Shown: positions 9,198 to 17,913 of the stretch, piece after piece | Position numbering within the stretch: the stretch's first letter is position 1 | Layout of the letters: every line of letters begins with the position of its first letter | Source of the DNA: Dyadobacter sp. 676 | GTDB taxonomy: Bacteria > Bacteroidota > Bacteroidia > Cytophagales > Spirosomataceae | DNA length: 64,000 nt | Direction of reading: 5' to 3' | Assembly: GCF_040448675.1 (NCBI RefSeq) | Contig: NZ_CP159289.1 | Location: 5,997,001 to 6,061,000 of the forward strand | Translations under genes and position numbers: made by a program | The notes under the pieces: model-generated | The model's input: only the letters and a program-made list of their open reading frames with translations | Database searches by the model: none | What the model was told of the DNA's origin: nothing

Positions 9198-9560
9198 ATG
9201 CTTCTCACTCTTATCGTGTTGGCGGCCATTGTCGTGCCGGTCATTCTCTTTTTTCGCGCCGGAAGGCGGAATACGATGGTTTACAGAAAAAAAGTTCCTG
9301 ATTGTAATCGCGGCTATTCCGTTAGCGATTATACCGGTGTGACAGCAGGTTCGCAAGACGGCTGGTCGACAGGCAGCGGTCCCATCCCTTTTGATCACGA
9401 AACAACGGCATTCGGTGGCGGGGATTTCGGCGGTGGCGGGGGAGGTGATTCTTACGACATGGCCAACAGCGACCCTGCCGATTCCGGCAGCTGTGATTCC
9501 TCATCCGACACTACTTCCGATTCTCCGGGAAGCGATCCGCCCGGTTATCTCAATGACTGA
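9198..9560 (+). CDS. small membrane-anchored Gly/Ser/Asp-rich protein
   Basis: A 120-residue protein with one N-terminal transmembrane helix (MLLTLIVLAAIVVPVILFF), a short basic stretch, then a long low-complexity tail: a Gly run near residues 73-83 and a Ser/Asp/Pro-rich end. I recognise no domain. The tail composition suggests a disordered extracytoplasmic or cytoplasmic region. It has codon use like its neighbours and is probably real, but function is unknown. Confidence 0.55.
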   Translation: MLLTLIVLAAIVVPVILFFRAGRRNTMVYRKKVPDCNRGYSVSDYTGVTAGSQDGWSTGSGPIPFDHETTAFGGGDFGGGGGGDSYDMANSDPADSGSCDSSSDTTSDSPGSDPPGYLND

Positions 9561-9691
9561 CCGGCGCGATGCCGCCAAACCCCAAGATCTCTCCATACCA
9601 AACTGGCTTCCGGAAGGCAATAGCTATCCGGCCAGTGGCGAAGCGTGCTTGTACTACTTGTACTAAATACATATCTAATTGTAAAAATATT

Positions 9692-9736
9692 ATTGTCTAA
9701 AATATAGACAATAAACAAAGTTCTTCTTTACATTTG
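9692..9736 (+). promoter_or_regulatory. promoter with a perfect inverted repeat
   Basis: TACATTTG at 9729-9736 matches the -7 box TAnnTTTG. Just upstream is a perfect inverted repeat, ATTGTCTA (9692-9699) and TAGACAAT (9705-9712) with a 5-base spacer, placed over the expected -33 region. This is the geometry of a repressor operator. The regulator is unknown. Confidence 0.5.
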
Positions 9737-9811
9737 TCGTACACAGACCGGCATGGGTCGACACGTGCGGTTTGTGCGATGTCAATTCGTTTCATCAAAA
9801 CTATTACGACT

Positions 9812-10192
9812 ATGAGAAGGATCAGTTCTATTTTTATGATTTTGTGCTTGCTGGGCGTTGTTTGCAGTAGCATTGCCCAAACCACAGCACCGGCCGATTT
9901 TTTCGTGGGCAAATGGGAGATTACCGTTTTCGGTACGCCTAATGGCGATGCCAAACTCGTTGCCGATCTCACCCGTACCGACGGCAAGCTTACCGGCCAG
10001 ATCACCAACGCGACCGATCCCAGCGCCGAGAAAATCGCCATTACCAGTGTCGACGAAGCGGCCGACAAGATTACCATCGGTTTTTCGGCACAGGGGTACG
10101 ACGTTACCCTCGACCTTTCAAAGGTGGATGACGATAACCTGAAAGGAAGCATGATGAGCATGTTCGATGCCACCGCCAAACGGATGAAGTAA
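9812..10192 (+). CDS. small secreted protein with lipocalin-like strand pattern
   Basis: From ATG 9812 the 126-residue product has a signal peptide (ending CSSIAQ) and a mature part starting FFVGKWEITVFGTPNGDAKL. The pattern of GKW followed by alternating strands and TDGKLTGQI resembles small secreted beta-barrel proteins found widely in Bacteroidota. Molecular function is unknown. ATG 9812 is preferred over the upstream in-frame start at 9734, which falls at the promoter. A strong stem-loop follows 17 bases after the stop. Confidence 0.65.
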   Translation: MRRISSIFMILCLLGVVCSSIAQTTAPADFFVGKWEITVFGTPNGDAKLVADLTRTDGKLTGQITNATDPSAEKIAITSVDEAADKITIGFSAQGYDVTLDLSKVDDDNLKGSMMSMFDATAKRMK

Positions 10193-10208
10193 CTGGGATA
10201 GCGGTCGG

Positions 10209-10260
10209 CCGCGACCATAATCCGGGTGGCATGTACCCGCTACCCGGATCATGGTCGCGG
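10209..10260 (+). terminator. strong stem-loop after the small secreted protein gene
   Basis: Arms 10209-10227 and 10242-10260 are 19-base inverted repeats with one mismatch around a 14-base loop. There is no clean U-run afterwards, so it could be a factor-dependent end, a barrier for the upstream transcript, or a protein-binding site. Confidence 0.6.
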
Positions 10261-10360
10261 CTGATCTTTCAAGCATGTAGTGCGATCTGTTGAAACGGGC
10301 ACGATTTTTAAGCAATCGCGCCACCTGAAACCGATCATCAACAGTTTAAACACAAACTAC

Positions 10361-11518
10361 ATGCTAGCAATGAATTATCGGGGGCCCTACCGGGTCCGGG
10401 CCGACCGCAACAAGCCGATGCCGCGGATCGAGCATTCGGGCGATGCGATCGTGCGCGTCACCCGCTCCTGCATATGCGGGTCCGACCTGCATCTTTACCA
10501 CGGAATGGTGCCCGACACCCGCGTGGGTACCACCTTCGGGCACGAATTCATCGGAGTGGTTGAAGAGGTAGGTTCCGAAGTGACCAACCTGAAAGTAGGC
10601 GACAACGTGCTGGTCCCGTTTAACGTAGCCTGCGGTAAATGCGTTTTCTGCGAACAACAACTTTTTGGCAATTGCCACGAATCCAATCCCGAAGCCACTG
10701 CGGTGGGCGGGATTTTCGGATATTCGCACACTGCCGGCGGCTACGATGGCGGCCAGGCGGAGTATGTTCGCGTGCCTTATGCGGACATCGGGCCGGTTGT
10801 GATTCCCGATGATATGGACCACGACGACGCGGTCCTGCTCACGGACGTCGTTCCGACGGGCTACCAGGCTGCGGAAATGGGCGGGATAAAACCCGGGGAC
10901 ACAGTTGTGATATTCGGGGCCGGCCCCATTGGCATCATGGCGGCCCGGTGTGCCTGGCTGTTCGGTGCGGGCCGGGTGATTGTGATCGACCACCTCGAAT
11001 ACCGGCTGGAATTTGTCAGGAACTATGCGCAGTGCGAGGCCTATAACTTCCGCTCACTCGAAGATCCCGTATTGTTTATCAAAAAGACCACCGACTGGAT
11101 CGGTGCCGATGTGTGTATCGATGCCGTGGGCTGCGAGGCGGCCGGCAGTGCGTTTCACACCGTTACCGGACGCAAGATGATGCTGCAATCGGGTTCGGCG
11201 ATCGCGCTGCATTGGGCGATCAACGCGGTAAAAAAAGGTGGCATAGTTTCGATCGTGGGCGTTTACGGGCCGACGGGCAACATCGTGCCTATCGGGAATG
11301 TGGTTAACAAAGGTCTGACACTCAGGGCTAACCAGACGTCCGTAAAGCGGCTTTTGCCTAAATTGATCGAACACGTACGGGCCGGCCGCATCGATCCGAA
11401 AGCCATTGTGACGCACCGCGTGCCGCTGGAAGAGGTAGCGGATGCCTACCATATCTTTTCAGGCAAACTCGACAACTGCATCAAAACAATCCTGATACCG
11501 CCATCAGCCAGAAAATAA
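10361..11518 (+). CDS. zinc-dependent alcohol dehydrogenase (FdhA/threonine dehydrogenase-like)
   Basis: A 385-residue medium-chain dehydrogenase from ATG 10361. The catalytic zinc site is marked by CICGSDLHLYHG and GHEFIGVVEE; the structural zinc lobe is CGKCVFCEQQLFGNC, a C-x2-C-x2-C-x7-C array. The Rossmann motif is GAGPIG. Members of this branch oxidise alcohols or formaldehyde adducts with NAD; the substrate here is open. It forms a two-gene unit with the membrane protein 8 bases downstream. An alternative start at 10370 is possible. Confidence 0.88.
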   Translation: MLAMNYRGPYRVRADRNKPMPRIEHSGDAIVRVTRSCICGSDLHLYHGMVPDTRVGTTFGHEFIGVVEEVGSEVTNLKVGDNVLVPFNVACGKCVFCEQQLFGNCHESNPEATAVGGIFGYSHTAGGYDGGQAEYVRVPYADIGPVVIPDDMDHDDAVLLTDVVPTGYQAAEMGGIKPGDTVVIFGAGPIGIMAARCAWLFGAGRVIVIDHLEYRLEFVRNYAQCEAYNFRSLEDPVLFIKKTTDWIGADVCIDAVGCEAAGSAFHTVTGRKMMLQSGSAIALHWAINAVKKGGIVSIVGVYGPTGNIVPIGNVVNKGLTLRANQTSVKRLLPKLIEHVRAGRIDPKAIVTHRVPLEEVADAYHIFSGKLDNCIKTILIPPSARK

Positions 11519-11526
11519 GATACGAT

Positions 11527-12006
11527 ATGAAAAAGATACAAAACGATTACAGCCATATCAACGGCTGGGGAATCGACGCTGACCCGCTCGATGTACCCAA
11601 TTATCCGATGAAAAAACGGACTGAAAACGACAACCGGGGAATGGTTTGGGAAAGACCGCCCCAGCAACCCGAGCTGGTGGAAATCCTGCATTCCAATGAG
11701 CGCCCTGGCCTTTCTGCCGTATTCGGGACGCCGAATCCCCCGGCGGGTCTGAGCGGGAAAATACGTCGCTGGGCATTCCGTTTCAGCGAATCGCACGTTA
11801 TGCATTGGATCGGGCTGCTTATGGCCGATCGCGTCCAGATTATGGAGGGAATCGCCGACGACCTCAAAAGCGGCCATGTTCCGAACCTTTTCGAGGAACA
11901 TGGGGGCAAAGCGGAACTGAAACACAATGCGGCCGGGTTTGCCGGTAAGGTCATATGCACGGTTGCGGTGGTCGGCCTGGTTGCTGCATTGCTCAGGCGC
12001 AGGTAG
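11527..12006 (+). CDS. hypothetical C-terminally anchored protein linked to the alcohol dehydrogenase
   Basis: A 159-residue protein, polar for most of its length, with Pro-rich N-terminus (DPLDVPNYPM, ERPPQQPE), a region reminiscent of a helical cytosolic domain (SESHVMHWIGLLMADRVQIMEGIADDL), and a single C-terminal helix (VICTVAVVGLVAALL) ending in RRR. I recognise no named domain. The 8-base spacing after the dehydrogenase suggests translational coupling and a shared role, perhaps tethering the enzyme to the membrane. Confidence 0.6.
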   Translation: MKKIQNDYSHINGWGIDADPLDVPNYPMKKRTENDNRGMVWERPPQQPELVEILHSNERPGLSAVFGTPNPPAGLSGKIRRWAFRFSESHVMHWIGLLMADRVQIMEGIADDLKSGHVPNLFEEHGGKAELKHNAAGFAGKVICTVAVVGLVAALLRRR

Positions 12007-12047
12007 AGGTGTGGAAGTTATCTTCCTGCGCATCGCCGCTATCGATG

Positions 12048-12746
12048 TCAGCCGAAGGCAGGCTGCATTGCCGTGTTAAAAACGGGTTGTCCGGAGCGGC
12101 TTTGAAAGTCGTCGCCATTGAATTCGTACACCCGGTAACGATCGGTGAAAATGCCGTTACCGGTATAATCAAAAGTATCTATGTCGGCGACGCGGTAACC
12201 TTTGCCGTGCGCGAAAACCTTGCAGCGATCCTTGTAGAAGCAGGTTTTCCGCCATTTGCCGATAAACCGGAAATTGCACGCATCTTCTGAAATCACCCGG
12301 TCGTCGAAATAAACGCGCTGGCTATCCTTGCTCAACCGTTCGTCCAGGCATTTGAAATTTTTCGCATCCGAAGACAGGGGATAACGGCCTTTGAAAACGT
12401 TGCGGTCGTCGCGACCGAGATCGCGGCCGAGGATGCGGAAATAAACCGGGTCCGCTCCGGGGATAGGCTTGCCGTCAAAGTATACATTCTGGAAGTCGCG
12501 GGCATAGCGCGACGGACCGGGACACCCGACCGGTCCGGCTGTAAGGACCTGGAACGTCCGGGCGTGCGCATCGGGAATCAGGGCCCGGGTACCCGTATTC
12601 TCGATGTAGTAGACGTGTTTGTTGTCGATCTGATAAGTTTCAAAAAAAGGCGACGGTACGGAGGAGCCGGTAACGGGACGTAGCAGGAAAAGGCTTGCGA
12701 CGACAAGGGTCAGGTATACACTGGCTATCAGTAGCAGGATCAGCAT
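12048..12746 (-). CDS. DKNYY-domain protein, membrane-anchored
   Basis: A 232-residue protein with an N-terminal transmembrane helix and repeated short units of the DKNYY type: YQIDNKHVYYIEN, YARDFQNVYFDGKPIPGADP, GRDDRNVFKGRYPL, LSKDSQRVYFDDRVI, FYKDRCKVFAHGKGY, FTDRYRVYEFNG. These units are thought to form a beta-repeat fold on the cell surface; function is unknown. ATG 12746 is chosen over an in-frame TTG at 12776. It converges on the ADH partner gene with a 41-base gap. Confidence 0.75.
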   Translation of the reverse strand: MLILLLIASVYLTLVVASLFLLRPVTGSSVPSPFFETYQIDNKHVYYIENTGTRALIPDAHARTFQVLTAGPVGCPGPSRYARDFQNVYFDGKPIPGADPVYFRILGRDLGRDDRNVFKGRYPLSSDAKNFKCLDERLSKDSQRVYFDDRVISEDACNFRFIGKWRKTCFYKDRCKVFAHGKGYRVADIDTFDYTGNGIFTDRYRVYEFNGDDFQSRSGQPVFNTAMQPAFG

Positions 12747-12869
12747 GGTAGTATAGGATGAGGTTGAGTGTGACAAGGTTTATTTTTCACGGCGTCGGGA
12801 ATGGCGCGGCAAAAGTGCATATCGGGATGTGCAACGTCCAGTATTAATGATGCAACGGCAGTTTTCGAC

Positions 12870-12959
12870 TATTTACCGGTAAATAACAGAATAGGACGGT
12901 GCCTGAGAAACGGCTATTTGGGCCATTTCCAGGCCATTAGAGAATCTTACCGATAAATA
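12870..12959. promoter_or_regulatory. palindrome and direct repeats before the LytS/LytTR genes
   Basis: A perfect 16-base palindrome TATTTACCGGTAAATA occupies 12870-12885. Its right part, TTACCGnTAAATA, recurs at 12947-12959, 74 bases on. Both are upstream of the sensor gene and could bind its own LytTR regulator, whose family likes spaced direct repeats. The binding assignment is inference. Confidence 0.4.
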
Positions 12960-13051
12960 AATAGGATAGTACTCTTGTATAGAATTGACGTATTTGGTCT
13001 TCAGATCGCGCATATTGGGTGCGAATCGTCAATGAAATCCTGCAAGCCGTG

Positions 13052-16000
13052 ATGTTGTCCATTTCAAAGCTGGTCCGGGCTATGTTCCTTTTGGTGCTCT
13101 GTTTTTCAGGCAGAAATCTGGGCGCTCAGACGCTATTTCAGAATATCCGCTGGCAGGATGGCCTTAGTGCTAAACAAATCCGCTGCCTGTACAAGGACTC
13201 GTCCGGCTTCCTCTGGATCGGCACTTCTGCCGGCCTTGACCGCTACGACGGCGCCGTTGTACGGCGATTTCATGATCCCGACGGCGGGCAGAAGCATTTT
13301 GTGAATGCGATATGTCCATTCGTTGGAACGGATACACTCATGATCGGCCTCCGGCGGGGAGTGCTGCTGTTCGACAAGAAATCCGGCAGATTCTCGCGGG
13401 ACCCGCGGTTCGACGCCCTTTCTCAAAAAAACATTGTGACCATCCGGAGCGACGACCGCCACCGGGTGTGGATCGGGGCTTCGGACGGAATCTATATGTA
13501 CGACGGAAGGAAGCTCGACGCCATTACAGACGCTTTCCCCGATGCCCGCAGGTTCGATTTCCGGCATTTCGAACTGTCCGTCATGGTTTACGACACATTG
13601 AGGCGCGGCCTGTGGATAGGAGGGAACAAGCCACTTTTCGTCGATTTGAAAACGGACAAAGTCTATTTCAAAGGTAATAACCCGCTCCGCAGCCCGCTGC
13701 TGGAATCGGAGAAAGTGCGCGCCATTGCCGTTGACCGTTCCGGAAATGTCTGGTACGGAAGCGACAGCAAGCCTTCGCTTAACTACTGGAATTTCCGTAC
13801 GGGAAAACTCGATACTTACCAGGCCCTGGACGGTAAACTGATCGGCGAGGGGTGCAACTTTATTTTTATCGACCGGCAGGACCGGCTGTGGGTTTCGACC
13901 TGGCTTTTTGCGGCATTCCTGAAAGAGCCCGGTCAGCCGTTCCGCAAAATCGAGTACAGCCAGGACCAGGCTTACACGATTGCATATGGGCACTTCCGCG
14001 ATGCCATCGCCGATGCGCAGGGGAACGTTTGGCTGGGCACGATCAACGGCGTGAGCAAAACGTTACCCAAAAACCCCATCGAAGCCATTTACAAACTACC
14101 CAGTTTTCCCTTCTTTCTCGAAACGAATTTTGCCCACGCCAATTCCATTACCGTCGACGGCAAGATGATCATGGCTTGCAAGGAGGATGGAGTGGTTTTC
14201 TACAATACGGCCGACCGTACTTACCGGAAACACGTCACCCCGAGCAAAAGGCTGCGCAACAACCGGTTTGCGATGACGGCCAAAGCAGGGGATACCTGGT
14301 GGTTCGCCGGGTTCGACGGCATTTATTCGCTCGCTCCGGGACAAACCGTTTTGCAGCGTTTCGATCAAATGAAAAAAGGGTTGTCGTCTTACGAAGCCCC
14401 GTTCATTTTTCCGGACAAACAAGGTTATATCTGGTCCCACGTCATGGGCGACGCCATTTACCGCTATGACCCTATCCGGAAGACCAGCATCCGCTTCGAC
14501 GGCACGGACCCGAAATACGGCCTCTTCGATTTTGCCGACGCGCAGGCGTTCGTGTTACTTGCCAGCGGCGACATTCTGTTTGCCATGCATGGGAAAGGAC
14601 TCCTGCGCTACGACCCTGTGCGTGAGCATTTCACGCTGCTGGCGGCACCCCAGATCGCCGAGGAGCATATATATGAAATGCGGCAGGATAAAACAGGGAG
14701 GATTTGGGCGGCAACCGGTGCAAAAGGCATTCTGGAAATCGATGTAAATGGCCGGGTCCTCCGTAATATCAGCACGAAAGACGGCTTGCCGTACGATCAG
14801 GTTTCGTCGGTGGATATCGACGGCAGCGGGGTCGTCTGGGCGGCAACGCGCGAGGGCCTGGCGACTTACGACCCCGTGAGCAACAATGTGAGTAAGGTAG
14901 AGCTGGACCTGGGTAAAACCTTGCAGGATTACTGGAATTACGTAACGGTGGCCGGGGGCAAGATTTACGCCGTCATGCTGGATCATGTGGTTGTGATCAA
15001 TCCCCGGCATTTTGCCTCGGTCCCGGTGCAGCGGCCGCCGGCGATCACTTCCGTCAAGATTTTCGGACAGGAAAGGATACAGGAACTAAAAGGAAATATG
15101 CTGAAACTGAAACCCGACGAATCGTTCGTCGCGTTCCAGTATGCTTCGCTCAGCCACCGTGACATTCCCTCGCTGCAATACAGCTACCAGCTCGTCGGAC
15201 TGGACAACGACTGGGTGGCGGCGGGCCGTAACATTACAGCCTCCTATACCAACCTCCTTCCCGGCGATTATGTTTTCAGGGTGAGAAGTACCGACGAAAA
15301 CGGGCGCTGGATGAAATCGGCGGGGGCGCTGCAAATCCGCGTATTGCCCCATTGGTGGCAAACCTGGTGGTTCTTGGCCGCCTGTGTTTTGGCCGCGGCC
15401 GGTATTATCTGCTGGGTGTACAACATCTATACGAAACGGCAGAGAAAGCGTGACCTCGACGAGACGATCGAATATTTTGCCAATAGTGTTTATGGCGATA
15501 ATTCCGTTAATGAAATCTGCTGGGATATTGCCCGCAACTGTATTTCAAAGTTGCATTTCGAAGATTGCGTCGTTTATCTGCTGGACAAGGAGAGAGGCAA
15601 GCTCATCCAGAAAGCCGCATACGGACCGAAAAGTCCCAAAGAATATGAAATCCTCAACCCGATCGAGATACCGGTCGGCGAGGGCATTGTTGGCACTGCC
15701 GCCGCAACCGGCACGGCCCAAATCGTTGGCGACACTTCCAGGGACCCGCGCTACATTGTCGACGACCAGGCCCGGCTGTCCGAGCTGGCCGTGCCGATCC
15801 TGCACGAAGGACAGGTAATCGGGGTGATCGATTCGGAGCACCCGCGGCGGAATTTTTATAACAGTGACCACGTGCGTGTCATCTCCACCATCGCGGCGAT
15901 CAGTGCCAACAAAATTACCGAAGCCATGGCCCGGGCCCAGGCGGAAAGGCAGGAAATTATGCTGCTTCGGATCAATAAAATGCTGGCGGAAAGTCAGCTG

Positions 16001-16639
16001 ATGGCCTTGCGGGCACAAATGAACCCGCATTTTATATTCAACTGCCTTAACAGTATCCAGGAATGTATCGTGACCAGGAAATATGCGGAGGCAAGCAAGT
16101 ATCTGAATAAATTTGCCAAGCTTTTCAGGCTGGTACTCAATAATTCCAGTAAAAATCTGGTGACCATCGCCGAAGAGCGGGATGTGCTGGAGTTATACCT
16201 TGAACTCGAACTGATGCGGTTCGGGCAGGGATTCACGTATTCGATTGACGTCGATCCCGAACTGGAAGACGATTATGTGCGATTGCCGTCGATGCTATTG
16301 CAGCCGTTTGTCGAGAATGGGCTATGGCACGGGCTTATGCACAAGGAAGGAGAAAGGCATATGAGAATCAGCTTCTTCCTGATCGGGCCGGAGCAGTTTG
16401 CGTGCGAAATCGAGGACAACGGCATCGGGCGGAAGAAATCCGCCGAAATGAAGCAAAATTCCTCACGCACGCGGGAACATGAGTCGCGTGGAATACGTAT
16501 CTGTGAAGACCGGATCGACGTGCTGGCCCGCCAGGGCAACCACGCCAGGCTTGAAGTGATCGACCGCTATGACTCCGCCGGCAACCCGTCGGGAACGCTT
16601 GTCAGAATTGAGTTATCCACCTATTTATATCAAACCTAG
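13052..16639 (+). CDS. periplasmic-propeller LytS-type sensor histidine kinase
   Basis: An 1195-residue kinase from ATG 13052 with a signal peptide ending at GAQ. It then has two-component-regulator propeller blades (repeated units such as GFLWIGTSAGLDRYD and GNVWLGTINGVS), a Y_Y_Y domain (YSYQLVGLDNDWVAAG), one transmembrane helix (WWFLAACVLAAAGIICWVY), a GAF domain (LHFEDCVVYLLDKERGKLIQ to VIDSEHPRRNFY), and a LytS-family kinase domain with His993 in MNPHFIFNCLNSI and the ATP lid VENGLWHGL. It senses a periplasmic cue and signals through the LytTR protein 3 bases downstream. An upstream GTG start at 13019 is possible but less likely. Confidence 0.92.
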   Translation: MLSISKLVRAMFLLVLCFSGRNLGAQTLFQNIRWQDGLSAKQIRCLYKDSSGFLWIGTSAGLDRYDGAVVRRFHDPDGGQKHFVNAICPFVGTDTLMIGLRRGVLLFDKKSGRFSRDPRFDALSQKNIVTIRSDDRHRVWIGASDGIYMYDGRKLDAITDAFPDARRFDFRHFELSVMVYDTLRRGLWIGGNKPLFVDLKTDKVYFKGNNPLRSPLLESEKVRAIAVDRSGNVWYGSDSKPSLNYWNFRTGKLDTYQALDGKLIGEGCNFIFIDRQDRLWVSTWLFAAFLKEPGQPFRKIEYSQDQAYTIAYGHFRDAIADAQGNVWLGTINGVSKTLPKNPIEAIYKLPSFPFFLETNFAHANSITVDGKMIMACKEDGVVFYNTADRTYRKHVTPSKRLRNNRFAMTAKAGDTWWFAGFDGIYSLAPGQTVLQRFDQMKKGLSSYEAPFIFPDKQGYIWSHVMGDAIYRYDPIRKTSIRFDGTDPKYGLFDFADAQAFVLLASGDILFAMHGKGLLRYDPVREHFTLLAAPQIAEEHIYEMRQDKTGRIWAATGAKGILEIDVNGRVLRNISTKDGLPYDQVSSVDIDGSGVVWAATREGLATYDPVSNNVSKVELDLGKTLQDYWNYVTVAGGKIYAVMLDHVVVINPRHFASVPVQRPPAITSVKIFGQERIQELKGNMLKLKPDESFVAFQYASLSHRDIPSLQYSYQLVGLDNDWVAAGRNITASYTNLLPGDYVFRVRSTDENGRWMKSAGALQIRVLPHWWQTWWFLAACVLAAAGIICWVYNIYTKRQRKRDLDETIEYFANSVYGDNSVNEICWDIARNCISKLHFEDCVVYLLDKERGKLIQKAAYGPKSPKEYEILNPIEIPVGEGIVGTAAATGTAQIVGDTSRDPRYIVDDQARLSELAVPILHEGQVIGVIDSEHPRRNFYNSDHVRVISTIAAISANKITEAMARAQAERQEIMLLRINKMLAESQLMALRAQMNPHFIFNCLNSIQECIVTRKYAEASKYLNKFAKLFRLVLNNSSKNLVTIAEERDVLELYLELELMRFGQGFTYSIDVDPELEDDYVRLPSMLLQPFVENGLWHGLMHKEGERHMRISFFLIGPEQFACEIEDNGIGRKKSAEMKQNSSRTREHESRGIRICEDRIDVLARQGNHARLEVIDRYDSAGNPSGTLVRIELSTYLYQT

Positions 16640-16642
16640 ACG

Positions 16643-17407
16643 ATGATTAAAGCACTAATTGTTGACGACGAGCCTAAATCAAGGAATGTGCTGGCGTTTT
16701 ATATCGAATCCTACGTGCAGGAGATACGCGAAGTGAAACAAGCCGAATCGGTGGATATTGCGCTGGAAATCCTGAAAACATTTCGCCCGGATATTGTTTT
16801 CCTAGATGTGGAAATGCCCGGTAAAAACGGCTTCGATTTCTTGCGGGCGTTAAAACAACCGACGTTCGAGGTGATATTTACTACCGCCTATAACCAGTAT
16901 GCCGTACAGGCAATCCGGTTCAGCGCGCTGGATTACCTGCTCAAACCTGTCGATCCCGACGAGCTCCGGGCGGCAGTGGACCGGTTTCTTAAAAAACAGA
17001 ATGTCCACCAGAACCCCGTGCTGTTTGACAACCTGGTCAGGAACATCGCCCACAAGCGTGCGAGCGAGTTCCGGCTTGCCGTGCCGTACCAGGATGGTGT
17101 TTCGTTCTTCACGCTCGACCAGATTATCCGGTTGCAGGGAGAGGGAAACTATACCAATATTTTTATCAAAAACCGTAAGCCGGTATTGGCAAGCAAAACG
17201 CTGAAGTACTATGAAGAAATGCTCACCGAATTCGGTTTTATCCGTACGCATAAGTCGCATCTTGTCAACCCCAAATTTATTGCCAAACTCATGGCCGACC
17301 ACGACCTTGTCGAACTACAGGATGGCAGCCGGGTAGAAATATCCAGACGCAAGAAGGAGGAAGTGCTTTTGCAATTACCCCTGGGAAACCATCCACTCGA
17401 TAAGTGA
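16643..17407 (+). CDS. LytTR-type response regulator
   Basis: A 254-residue regulator: receiver (VDDEPKSRNV, acceptor Asp55 in IVFLDVEMPG, Lys in YLLKPVD) and LytTR DNA-binding domain (VSFFTLDQIIRLQGEGNYTNIF ... FIRTHKSHLVNPKFI). It begins 3 bases after the kinase stop, so the pair is certain as an operon. LytTR proteins bind spaced direct repeats and often control exported functions. Targets are unknown; the repeats ahead of the kinase gene suggest autoregulation. Confidence 0.93.
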   Translation: MIKALIVDDEPKSRNVLAFYIESYVQEIREVKQAESVDIALEILKTFRPDIVFLDVEMPGKNGFDFLRALKQPTFEVIFTTAYNQYAVQAIRFSALDYLLKPVDPDELRAAVDRFLKKQNVHQNPVLFDNLVRNIAHKRASEFRLAVPYQDGVSFFTLDQIIRLQGEGNYTNIFIKNRKPVLASKTLKYYEEMLTEFGFIRTHKSHLVNPKFIAKLMADHDLVELQDGSRVEISRRKKEEVLLQLPLGNHPLDK

Positions 17408-17483
17408 AAAGAACCGTTAAATCACTATTGTCGTACTTTGGAACATTGCCCACTTTCTTTGAAGCCATCGAATCCTACTGGCT

Positions 17484-17900
17484 ATGGAGATATTGGCGAT
17501 ACGTATCGGGCAATTGTTGCTCATTTTATCACTCCTGTTACTGATCCTCGGCGGGCTCTGGTTCGCGCTGCGGTTTCGCCGCGTGATGCTGCTGCTGGCC
17601 GGTCGGGATATCAAAGAGGGGCAGGTGGCCGACGCCGTGGTATTGCTTGCGGAGGAACACCCGGCGTCCCGTTTTCAGGGTGAGGCTTATTACACGTTCC
17701 AAGTACATGTGAAGCCGGCCAGAGGCCGCAATTTTGTGACGGAAGTGCATGTGTCCAGCGAACATCTGCCACGCGTCCCCCAGGCCGGCGACCGCGTTTC
17801 GGTCAAATACAATTACACAGGGCGCAGGCGGACGGTCGTTCTGAACCTGGACAGTATCGGTTCCGAACAACCGCGCCGGCTTGGCGAAGACATTAATTGA
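17484..17900 (+). CDS. membrane-anchored hypothetical protein, DUF3592-like
   Basis: A 138-residue protein with one N-terminal transmembrane helix (LLLILSLLLLILGGLWFAL) and a small soluble beta domain (EAYYTFQVHVKPARGRNFVTEV ... GDRVSVKYNY). The G-x-VxVxY pattern resembles DUF3592-type domains, where the substrate or partner is unknown. It follows the LytTR gene by 76 bases and may be co-transcribed, but a promoter-like TTTG box sits in the gap. Confidence 0.6.
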   Translation: MEILAIRIGQLLLILSLLLLILGGLWFALRFRRVMLLLAGRDIKEGQVADAVVLLAEEHPASRFQGEAYYTFQVHVKPARGRNFVTEVHVSSEHLPRVPQAGDRVSVKYNYTGRRRTVVLNLDSIGSEQPRRLGEDIN

Positions 17901-17913
17901 ATAGGTTTGATTT

